Assembly (NCBI RefSeq): GCF_019740355.2
Contig: NZ_CP091819.1
Location: 3,038,001 to 3,102,000 of the forward strand
DNA length: 64,000 nt
DNA from: Paracrocinitomix mangrovi
GTDB lineage: Bacteria; Bacteroidota; Bacteroidia; Flavobacteriales_D; Crocinitomicaceae
Direction: 5' to 3'
Shown here: piece after piece, positions 25,423-34,971 of the stretch
Numbering within the stretch: the stretch's first letter is position 1
Layout of the letters: every line of letters begins with the position of its first letter
Position numbers and translations under genes: made by a program
The notes under the pieces: generated by a model
The model's database searches: none
What the model saw: the letters and a program-made list of their open reading frames with translations, nothing else
Told to the model about the DNA's origin: nothing

Positions 25423-28400
25423 CTACTTTCTTCTTAAATCAATATATCCGTTGATAGGTTCTTCACCATTTCCAAGGTCCAAAACAAAAAAGTAAGTTCC
25501 GTCTACCACACTATCTCCCATTACTTTCATTTTTGCTCCATCTGAACTTCCATCCCAATCATTTAAATAAGGAGCAGCCTCAAATACTTTATCTCCCCAT
25601 CTATTAAAAATCACAATGTTATTGTCTGGATATTGTTCCAAATGTAAAATCACAAAAGTGTCATTGAATCCATCATTATTTGGCGTAAAACCATTTGGAA
25701 TCACAACATCTTGTTCTCCATTTACTTCAATGTAAATAGTAGCTCTTTCACATTCACTTACACAAACCGGGTCACAGATTTCGTAAACAATACTATCCAA
25801 TCCTATAAATCCAGCATTTGGCGTGTATTCAAACTCTCCGTTTCCTAAATAACTTGCAGATCCTCCAATTGGTTGATCAATAATTGTAATAGTATTTACA
25901 TCACCAGTATCATTGGTGTAAGCATTCACTGTTACTATTGTATTCGGGAATGTACTTGCATAATCATCATTAGCTGCAACCAAAGAAAGATCAGAGAAAT
26001 TAACTGTAACTAGGATGGTGTTTTCACATCCGTTACCATCTGTAACAAGTAAACTATAAGTACCAGGAAGCAAGTTTCCTACAGATAAAGTATTCCCAAC
26101 ATTGTTTAATCCATCATTCCATAAATAAGTGTAATCAGGTGTACCGATTATTGTGATTCCTGATATTGTTCCTCCACCATTTACGCAGTTTCCATTATTT
26201 ACCTGAATACTTGATGTGTCTATTTGAGGTAGATCATTAACTGTAATTACCAATGAATCTGCTGCCGTACATCCGTTAGCATCAGTACCTGTTACAGTAA
26301 AAGTTGAAGTCATAGCAGGAGTCACGGTTACATTTTGTCCTGGGAAGTTACTTCCACTTGAATTGGCCCAGTTATAGGTACTTATTCCGGTTCCATTAGC
26401 TGTAATATCTGCAGATTCACCTAAACAAATTGTTTGATCTGCACTTGCCAGGATGCTAGGTAGAGCATTTACAATTACAACAATATCATCTGTATCTGTA
26501 CATCCGTCTGCATTAGAAACAGTTACTATATAAGTAGTTGTGGTAGAAGGTGAAACTGATTGGTTTTGTCCACTACCTAATCCATTGTCCCAGGTATAAG
26601 ATGTTCCGCCATTGGCACTTAAATTAGCAACATCTCCTGCACAAATTGTTTGATCAACTCCTGCATCTGCAGTAGGATTTGCATTTACTGTGATTGTAAC
26701 TGTTGCAGATCCTGAACAACCTCCTCCATCATCTACGTTTACAGTATAAGTAGTAGTTGAAGTTGGTGTAACAACATGAGTAGATCCTGTTCCTAAACCA
26801 TTATCCCAAGAATAATTAATACCTCCAGATGCGCTCAAAGTATGAGATTCACCTTCACAGATATCAGTATCTGCACCGGCATCCGGTGTCAAGGCGGCTC
26901 CTACATCAATAAAAATATCATCAGTGTCAACGCATCCATTAGCATCAGTTACGGTTACTGTATAAGTAACAGGGCTGGTAATGTTGGTAAGATTTTGAGT
27001 AGCTCCTGCTCCTAAGCCTCCATCCCACATGTATGAAACACCTCCTGTTGCAGTAATTGAAGCACTACCTCCATTACAAACAGTAATATCGTTTCCAGCA
27101 AATGCATTTGGCAAAGGATTTACAGTAACCAACACATCATCAGTATCCTGACATCCTGCAGCATTTCCGACTGTAACAGTGTAAATAGTGTTAGAAGTAG
27201 GAGAAACCATTTCAGTTGCTGAACCGCCGCCAGAACTCCATGAATAAGTTGTCCCTCCAGAAGCTGTTAATGTAGCTGTTTGCCCATTACATATTGCCTG
27301 ATCAGTTCCGGCATTTGCAGTTGGTGCAGCATTTACATTGACAGTAATTGCATCTGTATCTGTACAACCATTGCCGTCTGTTACAGTGACATTATATGTA
27401 GTTGTGGAATTAGGTGATACAGTTTGAGAAGCTCCGGTTGCAGGGATATCCCAGTTGTAGGTATAAGTTCCGTTTCCACCATTGGCAGTAGCAGTAATGT
27501 TGGCAGATTCATTATCACAAATTGTTTGATTTGAACCAGCATTTGCTACCGGGTTATCATTTACAGTTACGTATACAGATGCTGTAGTTGTGGTTCCGCA
27601 AAACCCTTGTACTTCAACTATATATTCAGTATTTTGAGCTGGAGTTACAGTTTCCGTTGCGTTTGCAGATGAAAATCCAACTGGTACAGATGACCAACTA
27701 TAAGTGTATGGTCCTGTTCCTGTAATAATTGCAGAAATGTCTGTTGATTGTCCGTCACAAATGAATTCATCTATAGCTACGGCTTCAACTACTTGAACTC
27801 CAGATGTTGCAGAAATAGTATAAGAACAAATGTCTCCGGCAAACCCATCAACAACAATGTAATAAGTATTACCAATGGTTAATCCTGTTGCTAAAACAGT
27901 TTGTGAAGTTGTAGTTTCAAGGAAATTGGAAACCGGAACAAAGTTGGTACAGTTTGTACCTTCAAATATCTGCATTTGCATTCCATTACCATTTTGGCAA
28001 GATGAAATCTCAACGAAAAGTTCAGCAGTTGTTGCACTTGCTGTAAACTGTAGCCAGCTATTGTTGTCAATTTGTACCGGTGAAACTCCTGTGTAACCTG
28101 TACCAAAAACACAACCCGGAATTGGACTTCCAGGGTCACCAATTCCGCACATATTATCAGGTGTATCAATTGTATAAGCTGAAGAGGTAACACCACCATA
28201 TCCATTTAAATCACAGATTTGTTGCGCATTAACACAGTCATCATTATCTGGAGATGTTACACAAATTTCAAATTCACCATTGTTGTTATTACCATATTCC
28301 CATACTCTAATAAACATTGTTGCACCTGGAGTCAAACCTGTTTGATAGATATGAGGCATTAATATTCCATCACCTGGCTCGCCATCATCATCACAAGCAA

Positions 28401-29136
28401 CTAAAGAAGGTGATCCGCAAGGACCTGAATAAAGCGCCATTGCACCATCAGAAAAATCAACTCCGGCTGTATGAATATCTAATTGACCACTTGCCGGTAC
28501 AACTACTGAGAACCACACATCTCCACCTGCATAACCTCCCTGGTAAGGAGAAGATCCTCCACAGCCAGAAGGTGTAGCAACAGCTGATCCTAGTGAACCT
28601 GCATTTGTAAATGTCAAATAATTACATGAAGGAGTAACTTCCGGCAAAGCATAAGCAGAGCACGGTTCGTTATTGTCAGGTGGTGCCAATCCAGTTACAC
28701 AAACTTGAAAAGTAGATGTACCTGAACCTACTCCGTAATGATAAACTCTAAAGTAATATGTGTTTCCCGGGGTTAAACCAGAAGCTTGTAAAACCTCTAA
28801 ACCATTTAAACCATTTACATCTTGACAATGAATTGAAGTCAATGATCCACATGTGCCACTGAATAATTGAATTACTGCGTCATATCCAACAGTAGGACTA
28901 ACAGTGATATCCATTTCAGAACTGTTGGCAACAAATGAATACCAAACGTCATCATCTGCATTACCACCACCAGAACAAGTAGGCATTGATTGTGTTCCGT
29001 TACCAGAAGAACCGGCCTGGAATGTACATTGAGTAAAAGTTGGGGTGATCGTTTCAGCATTTGCACATTCATCACCTTGAGAAAATCCTAATCCTGCAAA
29101 AAGAGAAAAGGATACTAATGTCAATATCTTTTTCAT
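25423..29136 (-). CDS. Large surface adhesin with Ig-like repeats and T9SS type B C-terminal domain
   Basis: A 1237-residue exported protein. After the signal peptide (to about 19) come three pre-peptidase/PPC-like domains (e.g. [20 protein letters not shown]), then seven or so similar Ig/PKD-like units of about 75 residues (pattern A.AG.D..IC.G....A.GG..Y.W and ...V.V.DANGCTDTD). A region with VAANDDYAS and [20 protein letters not shown] resembles a cadherin-like/Ig domain. The last 90 residues are a T9SS type B (CHU_C) signal: [18 protein letters not shown], then [10 protein letters not shown] and DWDG. It starts at 29136, overlapping the preceding small gene by ATGA. Role: cell-surface adhesion or gliding-related matrix. 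Confidence 0.93.
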   Translation of the reverse strand: MKKILTLVSFSLFAGLGFSQGDECANAETITPTFTQCTFQAGSSGNGTQSMPTCSGGGNADDDVWYSFVANSSEMDITVSPTVGYDAVIQLFSGTCGSLTSIHCQDVNGLNGLEVLQASGLTPGNTYYFRVYHYGVGSGTSTFQVCVTGLAPPDNNEPCSAYALPEVTPSCNYLTFTNAGSLGSAVATPSGCGGSSPYQGGYAGGDVWFSVVVPASGQLDIHTAGVDFSDGAMALYSGPCGSPSLVACDDDGEPGDGILMPHIYQTGLTPGATMFIRVWEYGNNNNGEFEICVTSPDNDDCVNAQQICDLNGYGGVTSSAYTIDTPDNMCGIGDPGSPIPGCVFGTGYTGVSPVQIDNNSWLQFTASATTAELFVEISSCQNGNGMQMQIFEGTNCTNFVPVSNFLETTTSQTVLATGLTIGNTYYIVVDGFAGDICSYTISATSGVQVVEAVAIDEFICDGQSTDISAIITGTGPYTYSWSSVPVGFSSANATETVTPAQNTEYIVEVQGFCGTTTTASVYVTVNDNPVANAGSNQTICDNESANITATANGGNGTYTYNWDIPATGASQTVSPNSTTTYNVTVTDGNGCTDTDAITVNVNAAPTANAGTDQAICNGQTATLTASGGTTYSWSSGGGSATEMVSPTSNTIYTVTVGNAAGCQDTDDVLVTVNPLPNAFAGNDITVCNGGSASITATGGVSYMWDGGLGAGATQNLTNITSPVTYTVTVTDANGCVDTDDIFIDVGAALTPDAGADTDICEGESHTLSASGGINYSWDNGLGTGSTHVVTPTSTTTYTVNVDDGGGCSGSATVTITVNANPTADAGVDQTICAGDVANLSANGGTSYTWDNGLGSGQNQSVSPSTTTTYIVTVSNADGCTDTDDIVVIVNALPSILASADQTICLGESADITANGTGISTYNWANSSGSNFPGQNVTVTPAMTSTFTVTGTDANGCTAADSLVITVNDLPQIDTSSIQVNNGNCVNGGGTISGITIIGTPDYTYLWNDGLNNVGNTLSVGNLLPGTYSLLVTDGNGCENTILVTVNFSDLSLVAANDDYASTFPNTIVTVNAYTNDTGDVNTITIIDQPIGGSASYLGNGEFEYTPNAGFIGLDSIVYEICDPVCVSECERATIYIEVNGEQDVVIPNGFTPNNDGFNDTFVILHLEQYPDNNIVIFNRWGDKVFEAAPYLNDWDGSSDGAKMKVMGDSVVDGTYFFVLDLGNGEEPINGYIDLRRK

Positions 29137-29456
29137 CTTTCTTTACGATTTATTTTAACTATTTCAGCACCATTTTCTACTACGATAACTTTGACTCTGT
29201 CAAGAATCATGTAATCATTCATATCATGATTAGTGCAGCTAAAAGTCAAATTATATTCAACTAATACCAAACCACAGTCTTTAACACCTTTTAAAGTGCT
29301 AACCTCTTGTTGAATGGATTGTGCTTGTTCTTGTGTCTTAAGCTTGTTAAGAGAAATTGAAAATTCGAAGGTTTTTAATGGTGCTTTTTCTTGGGCAGAA
29401 CCATTAATTGCAAGCATTAAGAATAACACTAGCAATAGTGAATTTTTTCTTTTCAT
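29133..29456 (-). CDS. Small exported protein co-translated with the adhesin
   Basis: A 107-residue protein with a signal peptide ([16 protein letters not shown]). The mature 85 residues have a beta-alpha-beta-beta-alpha-beta layout reminiscent of ferredoxin-like/HMA domains ([37 protein letters not shown]), but without the CxxC metal site. It overlaps the adhesin start by four bases and follows a strong promoter, so it is the first gene of the operon. It may be an accessory for adhesin export; that is inferred only from position. Confidence 0.65.
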   Translation of the reverse strand: MKRKNSLLLVLFLMLAINGSAQEKAPLKTFEFSISLNKLKTQEQAQSIQQEVSTLKGVKDCGLVLVEYNLTFSCTNHDMNDYMILDRVKVIVVENGAEIVKINRKER

Positions 29457-29497
29457 AAGTAGTGAATTAGTAGGTGCGCATTAAACAAATGCGGACG

Positions 29498-29529
29498 CAA
29501 ATGTATGGCTTCGTTTTTATAGAAGCAAA
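29498..29529 (-). promoter_or_regulatory. Bacteroidota-type promoter for the adhesin operon
   Basis: On the minus strand TTTG (29526-29529) and TACATTTG (29498-29505) are 20 bp apart, matching both boxes of the consensus. Transcription would start near 29491, about 35 nt before the ATG. Confidence 0.7.
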
Positions 29530-29580
29530 TAAATTTAACTACTTACAATGTAATGATTTTCTTTAAATCGATTGAGGTGG

Positions 29581-30855
29581 CTAAATATTCAGCATAACAA
29601 TTCTTGCTGTTTCTCTTGTTTTTTGCTGAAGGATTACTTTTTTGTCAGTAGTTACCCTTTTAATCGTAGCATCATCATAGTGTCTGATAGTCACCAACTC
29701 CAATGGTTCATTGTATTTTACAATGTAGGTGTCTTTGAAATGCTCAATTAATTTATCAATATCAATACGTGATTTATCACAACAAAAAGAAAAGCTTACT
29801 GCTGAGTTTTGCATGATATTCATTCGGATGCTTTCTTTGTTGAGATAAGCAAAAATCTCTTCTAAATTTTCCTCAATTACAAAAGAGAAATCCTTTGGTG
29901 AAATTGAAACCAAAACCTGATCCATTTTGAAAATGAATGAAGGAATATTGTTGTCGTTTTCCTCTGAACTTTGAATCACTGAACCTTTTGCCTCTGGGTT
30001 CACAAAAGACTTAATATAAAGTGGTATATTTTTTCTTTTTAGCGGTTGAATAGTTCTTGGGTGGATTACTGAAGCACCAAAATAGGCAAGCTCAATAGCC
30101 TCTCTAAAAGAAATTTTCTCTAAAAGAATGGTATTGTCAAACCATTTTGGATCCGCATTCAACATTCCGGGAACATCTTTCCAAATGGTCACATTATCTG
30201 CCTCCATTACATAGGCAAAAATAGCAGCAGAAAAATCTGAACCTTCTCTTCCTAATGTAGTGGTTAAGCCTTCAGGAGTATGACCAATAAATCCTTGAGA
30301 AATTAAAATTCGTTGACCTGAAATAAACTCATCCTTCACTACCGATTGAATTTGCTTTTCAGTTTGCTCCCAGTTAATACGAGCTTCTCTCCATTTATTG
30401 TCAGTTGCCACAACTTTGCGGGCATCTAACCAGGAAGAGTCTAATTCAAGATTGTTTAAATAGGCGTGTACAATTTTAGTTGAGATGACTTCTCCCAGAG
30501 ATACAATTTGATCATATTCAAAATTGTAGTTTTCTGAATGTTGTGTTTTACACTTTTTACTAAGTTCTTGGAAGATGATCTCCAATTCAGTTGAAACATA
30601 TTCTGATCCACTTGTAAATAGATCCTTTACAATTTCACGGTGAAATTTATTTAGATCATCAATTTTGGCTTGACAACTATTATCTCCGTTCCAATATGCA
30701 TTTAGAATATCTTCTAGGGCATTGGTGGTTTTTCCCATGGCAGAAATAACTACAATTAGTTGATCTTCAGGATATCTTTTTATGATATCAGCAACATTCC
30801 TTACTGCATCTGCATTTTTTACTGAGGCACCACCAAATTTGAATACTCTTAGCAT
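29581..30855 (-). CDS. Aspartate kinase
   Basis: A 424-residue monofunctional aspartokinase catalysing the first step of lysine, threonine and methionine synthesis. Opening MLRVFKFGGASVKNADAVRN carries the ATP/Asp signature KFGGASV, later TTTLGREGSDFSAA is the substrate loop. The C-terminus is ACT-like (ACT motifs look divergent). I chose ATG 30853-30855: the frame could extend to TTG 30898, but a -7 promoter box TATTTTTG sits at 30898-30905. It stands alone, not fused to homoserine dehydrogenase. The aspartate-semialdehyde dehydrogenase gene at the right edge is unlinked. Confidence 0.95.
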   Translation of the reverse strand: MLRVFKFGGASVKNADAVRNVADIIKRYPEDQLIVVISAMGKTTNALEDILNAYWNGDNSCQAKIDDLNKFHREIVKDLFTSGSEYVSTELEIIFQELSKKCKTQHSENYNFEYDQIVSLGEVISTKIVHAYLNNLELDSSWLDARKVVATDNKWREARINWEQTEKQIQSVVKDEFISGQRILISQGFIGHTPEGLTTTLGREGSDFSAAIFAYVMEADNVTIWKDVPGMLNADPKWFDNTILLEKISFREAIELAYFGASVIHPRTIQPLKRKNIPLYIKSFVNPEAKGSVIQSSEENDNNIPSFIFKMDQVLVSISPKDFSFVIEENLEEIFAYLNKESIRMNIMQNSAVSFSFCCDKSRIDIDKLIEHFKDTYIVKYNEPLELVTIRHYDDATIKRVTTDKKVILQQKTRETARIVMLNI

Positions 30856-30897
30856 ATTTTGTAAATTGTAATTGGTTTCTTTTTGTAAAACAGGCTG

Positions 30898-30928
30898 CAA
30901 AAATAGTGGTAATCTGTTGAAAGGGAAA
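30898..30928 (-). promoter_or_regulatory. Promoter of aspartate kinase gene
   Basis: Minus strand TTTC (30925-30928, one change from TTTG), 19 bp and TATTTTTG (30898-30905). Transcription is expected near 30891, 36 nt before ATG 30855. Confidence 0.55.
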
Positions 30929-31014
30929 TGTAAAAATGGTGTATTTTATTTTTTATCACAGCTATTTTATTATCTGTGAAATTATAAAATGATTGTGTAC
31001 CTCAAACTGAAAAA

Positions 31015-31359
31015 GTGGATTTAACAATTGATAAAACCGGTCTATCAAAATACTTTGATAAAGCAGAATTTGTTCAAAAGACAATAGCTCAAATTGAAAA
31101 AGACCTGGATGGACTATGTAAGTTACAAGTTGAATTTACTTCAACAAAAGAAGATGATGTATTAGATCATATTATGGTACAGCTATCTGAGGTGCTCAAG
31201 CAAATGTCTTCTAGAAATTTGCAACAATTCATTTACAGGGTGGATCTTCAAGAAGGACAATATTTAGAAGCGCTTAGAAAGGAAGATGAGTTGGTAGAGT
31301 TATCATATATGGTGATAAGAAGAGAAGCGCTTAAAGTTTATTTAAGGACACAGTTCTAA
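31015..31359 (+). CDS. Small protein of unknown function
   Basis: A 114-residue soluble, acidic protein without signal peptide, starting at GTG 31015 (no ATG is in frame upstream). Predicted largely helical (QFIYRVDLQEGQYLEALRKE). I do not recognise a family. It lies divergently from aspartate kinase and its stop overlaps that of the sensor phosphatase by four bases (31356-31359). Its unusual start makes the boundary tentative, but the frame is uninterrupted and has protein-like composition. Confidence 0.55.
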   Translation: MDLTIDKTGLSKYFDKAEFVQKTIAQIEKDLDGLCKLQVEFTSTKEDDVLDHIMVQLSEVLKQMSSRNLQQFIYRVDLQEGQYLEALRKEDELVELSYMVIRREALKVYLRTQF

Positions 31360-34300
31360 ATTCGTACTCCAATCATACAAACATCATCAATTTGTTCCAT
31401 GGTGCCTCTCCATTTCTCAAATGCATTATTTAAGAGTGCTTTTTGTTCAATCACATCTAAATTGTGAATCTCAGATACCAATGCTTTTAAATTTTGGATT
31501 TTGAATTTTCTACCTGTCTCTTCTCCAAACTGATCTGCAAATCCATCAGTAAATAGATACAATACATCTCCTTTTTCCAATTTCACGGTATGGCAAGTGA
31601 AAGGTAATTTCTTAGGATGCAGTCCAATTGGTTGTTTGTCTGGTTTTAATTCAATTAAATCCTCGCCTCTAAAAATCCAAAGTGGATTATTTGCACCAGA
31701 CCACATCAACTCATTTGTTTTACGATTCCACATACACAATGTGATATCCATTCCGTCTCTGATAACATTTAGTGATGTGAAGTAATCGGCAGGTGGGTTT
31801 TTGTCTTTGGTAAGCTGTTCAATCACAACTTCTCTGGTAAAGTCAAGGAATTTACCGGTGTCTTCTAAGCCTTGTTCTTTAACTGCACGATTCAATGCAT
31901 TTGAACACACTACACTTACCATTGCTCCAGGTACTCCATGACCAGTACAGTCTGCTACAGCAAAACACAAAATGTCTTCCTGTTCATTCATCCAGTAAAA
32001 ATCACCAGCTACAATATCTTTAGGCTTATAAAGAATAAATGAATCCGGTAGATTATCAAAGAAGTAATCATCATCAGGTAAAATGGCTTGTTGAATTCGT
32101 TTAGCATATGAAATACTATCAGTGATTTCTTTTTGCTTTTTCTCTACCATTTCTCTTTGATAATCTGCTTCTTTCTTTTGCTCTACAACTTCTAAAGTTC
32201 TTTCTTTCACTGCGGTTTCTAACCACTGACTTCTTCTCTTAAGTTGTCTTTCTCTGTTTTTAATATAAGTGAACAATCCGGCACCCAAAATCAGTATGAT
32301 GATTAGGTAAAACCAATATGCTTTGTAAAAAGGTGTTGCAATGCTAAAGGGAATGGAGATCACATTACTTTCACTTCCCATAGTACTTATAGCTTTTACT
32401 TGGATAGCATAATCACCATCTTTGAGATCAGTCAATCGAATGATATTTGAATTTCCATTGTTGATCCAGCCATCTTTTTGCCCAACTAATCTGTATTGAA
32501 ATTGATGAGGTGTTACAGACATTAATTGGTTGCTGGCAAATTCAAAAGTGAGAAAGTTCTCATCCCAATCAAATTCATATTTGCCATCAGCTATAGCATT
32601 TCTTTTATTGAAATCGCATAATTCATCATTGATAGAAACATCAGATAAATATATTTCTAATGTTCTATCGGTATTTATCAATTTATCTGGATCAAAAGTT
32701 AGTACACCGTTAATTGTTGTGAAGTACATTTTGCCTTGATGATCTACCATGGTTGGATGTGGATAAAATTCTCCAACATTTAATCCATAATTAGAGCCAT
32801 AACGCATTTTTAATCCTGTAGAATCATTAAAACAGTACAAATCGTTCTTTAATCCTAACCAAAAGGTTCCTTTTTCATCAAGGTATATTGAATTGACACT
32901 TTCATTGTCATATAAACCAAATTTTTCATTCAGTTTTTCATACTCATATGTAATGGGGTTAAAACTGTAAATTCCATTGTTTGTACCCAACCAAACATTT
33001 TCATCCTTTTTTAGACAACTTAATACCTGTCTGTCTGGGAAATAGTGTTCCTTGCTTTTAGGGCCAAAAAGTATGTAGTCTTTTTTCTTTACATCAGCAA
33101 TAATAAAGTTCCCATTGTACTCAGAAAGCAACCATTTGTTTGGGGCAATTATTTCACCAAAATCAGTTGTTATTCCAACGGGAAAACTAAAAAGGACCTC
33201 TAATTCTTTTGAGGTAGAATCGTACATATGAACAGTTGAATAATAAGGGATTGATTCCAAAAATGCCAATGGTTCATTTCCTTTATTATGCTTAAATAAG
33301 ACTTTATAAGCTAAAAATCTGTTTGGATAATCTGTACCACTTTTATCGTTTAGATGGAAAACGTAAGGAGATTCATGTACCACCATTGCCAGGTTCCCAT
33401 CTTTAAATCTAAAATCCTTAGAATAAACATCAGTTCGGGTTTTATATATATATGTTTTAGGAAAGTAATGCTCAGACAATTCAAAATTGTTCAAATTAAC
33501 AGTTCTCATTCCATCATCATGAGTGATGTACATTATGCTGTCTCTTATCATTAACTGACTTGCAGGTATTGACTGCAATGATCGATTAACGTATGTCAGG
33601 TTAAAATAATCCCAGGGAATTAAATGAAACTGCTGTAATTCTTCTTGATAGACATTTACACCACCAGATTTAGTCATTATCCAGATTTCACCACCTGCAT
33701 TTACACTTAAGCTGCTAATCCTATTGTCATCTAAGCTTTTGTCTTTGTAAATGTTATTTTTTAAATAATTAACCTCGTCTGTTTGTACATCTACCACCAT
33801 TATACCTTCATTAGGTGTGCTTATCCATAAATTATTGCCATGCTTGATATATCCTAAGGTATTAACTACATTGGGTCTGCCATATTCTTTTTCATTCATT
33901 ACAACCCTGTCCATTGTACTATCGCTAGCGTCTAGTTTAATTAGCCCACTGTAGGTTCCAAACCAAATGTTGCCATTATCATCCTGGTGAACGAAATTGA
34001 CAATTCTACTTGCTAGCTCTACTCTTGAAGCTACGTACTTATTGTTGTTTGAAGCGCAGTATTTGTCGATAGGAAGCTTTTGAAATGTTTTATCCTCAGG
34101 ATTGTAAATAGTTGGCCATGAATGATGAAGACCATTTTCATAAAAGAAGGTGAACAACATTTTACCATCATGCAATTCAATTAGATCAAGCGAACAAATT
34201 GGAAAGTCAACTCCAGCCTCTTCAGCAGGAAGTAAAAGTTTGGAGCAATTACCGTTTTCTTCATTAAATAAATGAATTCCTTCTCCCCAGGTCGTTAGCC

Positions 34301-34730
34301 AAATATTATCTCTACTATCCTTATAAACATTGGTGATAAAAGCATACGGAATTGTGTTTTCTTTTAAGGTGTCTGCATAATAATGCTCAAAACTAAAATC
34401 GATAGGATTGAATTTGCTGAGTATTTTATCATTGACATAAGTGATCCAAAATTCATCTTCTCCTGTTTTAAAAATCCCAAGAATATTATTGGATTTAAAC
34501 AGTTCAGGATACTCCGGAGTTCCTTTGTAAGAGTGAGAAGTGTATCCGTTAAAATGGGTTAAACCCTGATCACTTGCAGCCCACAAACTCCCTCTTGAAT
34601 CCCATTGATGAGAATACAGAGAATTTGATTTTAGCTGACTCCCACTCAAATGCATGAATACAGCATCTTTTGAAAACTGTGCAAAAATGAGTGATGGAAA
34701 GCAGATGAATAAGTAAATTATCCACTTCAT
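31356..34730 (-). CDS. Two-component-propeller sensor with SpoIIE/PP2C-type phosphatase
   Basis: A 1124-residue membrane protein. It has a signal peptide (1-17), two Reg_prop beta-propellers (about 30-720) with repeats such as GNIWFGTYSGLIKLD and KDSRDNIWLTTWGEGIHLF, a Y_Y_Y domain (about 725-805, FQYRLVGQKDGWIN), one transmembrane helix near 812-830 (FYLIIILILGAGLFTYI), a coiled coil and a SpoIIE phosphatase (about 895-1124) with FAVADCTGHGVPGAM and LFTDGFADQFGE. Reg_prop proteins usually carry a histidine kinase as output; here the output is a phosphatase, so it likely senses an extracytoplasmic ligand and acts on a phosphorylated protein. Its phosphatase is similar to the TPR protein at 15796-17904. 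Confidence 0.92.
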   Translation of the reverse strand: MKWIIYLFICFPSLIFAQFSKDAVFMHLSGSQLKSNSLYSHQWDSRGSLWAASDQGLTHFNGYTSHSYKGTPEYPELFKSNNILGIFKTGEDEFWITYVNDKILSKFNPIDFSFEHYYADTLKENTIPYAFITNVYKDSRDNIWLTTWGEGIHLFNEENGNCSKLLLPAEEAGVDFPICSLDLIELHDGKMLFTFFYENGLHHSWPTIYNPEDKTFQKLPIDKYCASNNNKYVASRVELASRIVNFVHQDDNGNIWFGTYSGLIKLDASDSTMDRVVMNEKEYGRPNVVNTLGYIKHGNNLWISTPNEGIMVVDVQTDEVNYLKNNIYKDKSLDDNRISSLSVNAGGEIWIMTKSGGVNVYQEELQQFHLIPWDYFNLTYVNRSLQSIPASQLMIRDSIMYITHDDGMRTVNLNNFELSEHYFPKTYIYKTRTDVYSKDFRFKDGNLAMVVHESPYVFHLNDKSGTDYPNRFLAYKVLFKHNKGNEPLAFLESIPYYSTVHMYDSTSKELEVLFSFPVGITTDFGEIIAPNKWLLSEYNGNFIIADVKKKDYILFGPKSKEHYFPDRQVLSCLKKDENVWLGTNNGIYSFNPITYEYEKLNEKFGLYDNESVNSIYLDEKGTFWLGLKNDLYCFNDSTGLKMRYGSNYGLNVGEFYPHPTMVDHQGKMYFTTINGVLTFDPDKLINTDRTLEIYLSDVSINDELCDFNKRNAIADGKYEFDWDENFLTFEFASNQLMSVTPHQFQYRLVGQKDGWINNGNSNIIRLTDLKDGDYAIQVKAISTMGSESNVISIPFSIATPFYKAYWFYLIIILILGAGLFTYIKNRERQLKRRSQWLETAVKERTLEVVEQKKEADYQREMVEKKQKEITDSISYAKRIQQAILPDDDYFFDNLPDSFILYKPKDIVAGDFYWMNEQEDILCFAVADCTGHGVPGAMVSVVCSNALNRAVKEQGLEDTGKFLDFTREVVIEQLTKDKNPPADYFTSLNVIRDGMDITLCMWNRKTNELMWSGANNPLWIFRGEDLIELKPDKQPIGLHPKKLPFTCHTVKLEKGDVLYLFTDGFADQFGEETGRKFKIQNLKALVSEIHNLDVIEQKALLNNAFEKWRGTMEQIDDVCMIGVRI

Positions 34731-34908
34731 TATTTATGGGTTAACCTTTATTAAACGCACCAATTTAAATGTTTTAATATAGAAATTAGCCGGCATAACA
34801 TGCTTTTTGCCTGATTTATTTCGACCAACACCTATTTTAACTCTCTGTAACTCATTTCAACTAAGATTAAAATAATGATAGGATAAGTATGTATTATATT
34901 CAGTATTG

Positions 34909-34943
34909 TTTGGTATTTAATCTCTATTAAATTTATAGTTTTG
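34909..34943 (+). promoter_or_regulatory. Promoter for sucA-sucB
   Basis: TTTG (34909-34912), a 23-bp spacer and TAGTTTTG (34936-34943), a full match to TAnnTTTG. Start would be near 34950, 22 nt before ATG 34972. Confidence 0.55.
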
Positions 34944-34971
34944 TAACTAGCTGTAAGAAACGCTTTATTCC

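Noticed and set aside
30856-30900. N-terminal extension of aspartate kinase from TTG 30898
   Set aside because: A consensus -7 box covers this position, and the family start is MLRVFKFGG.
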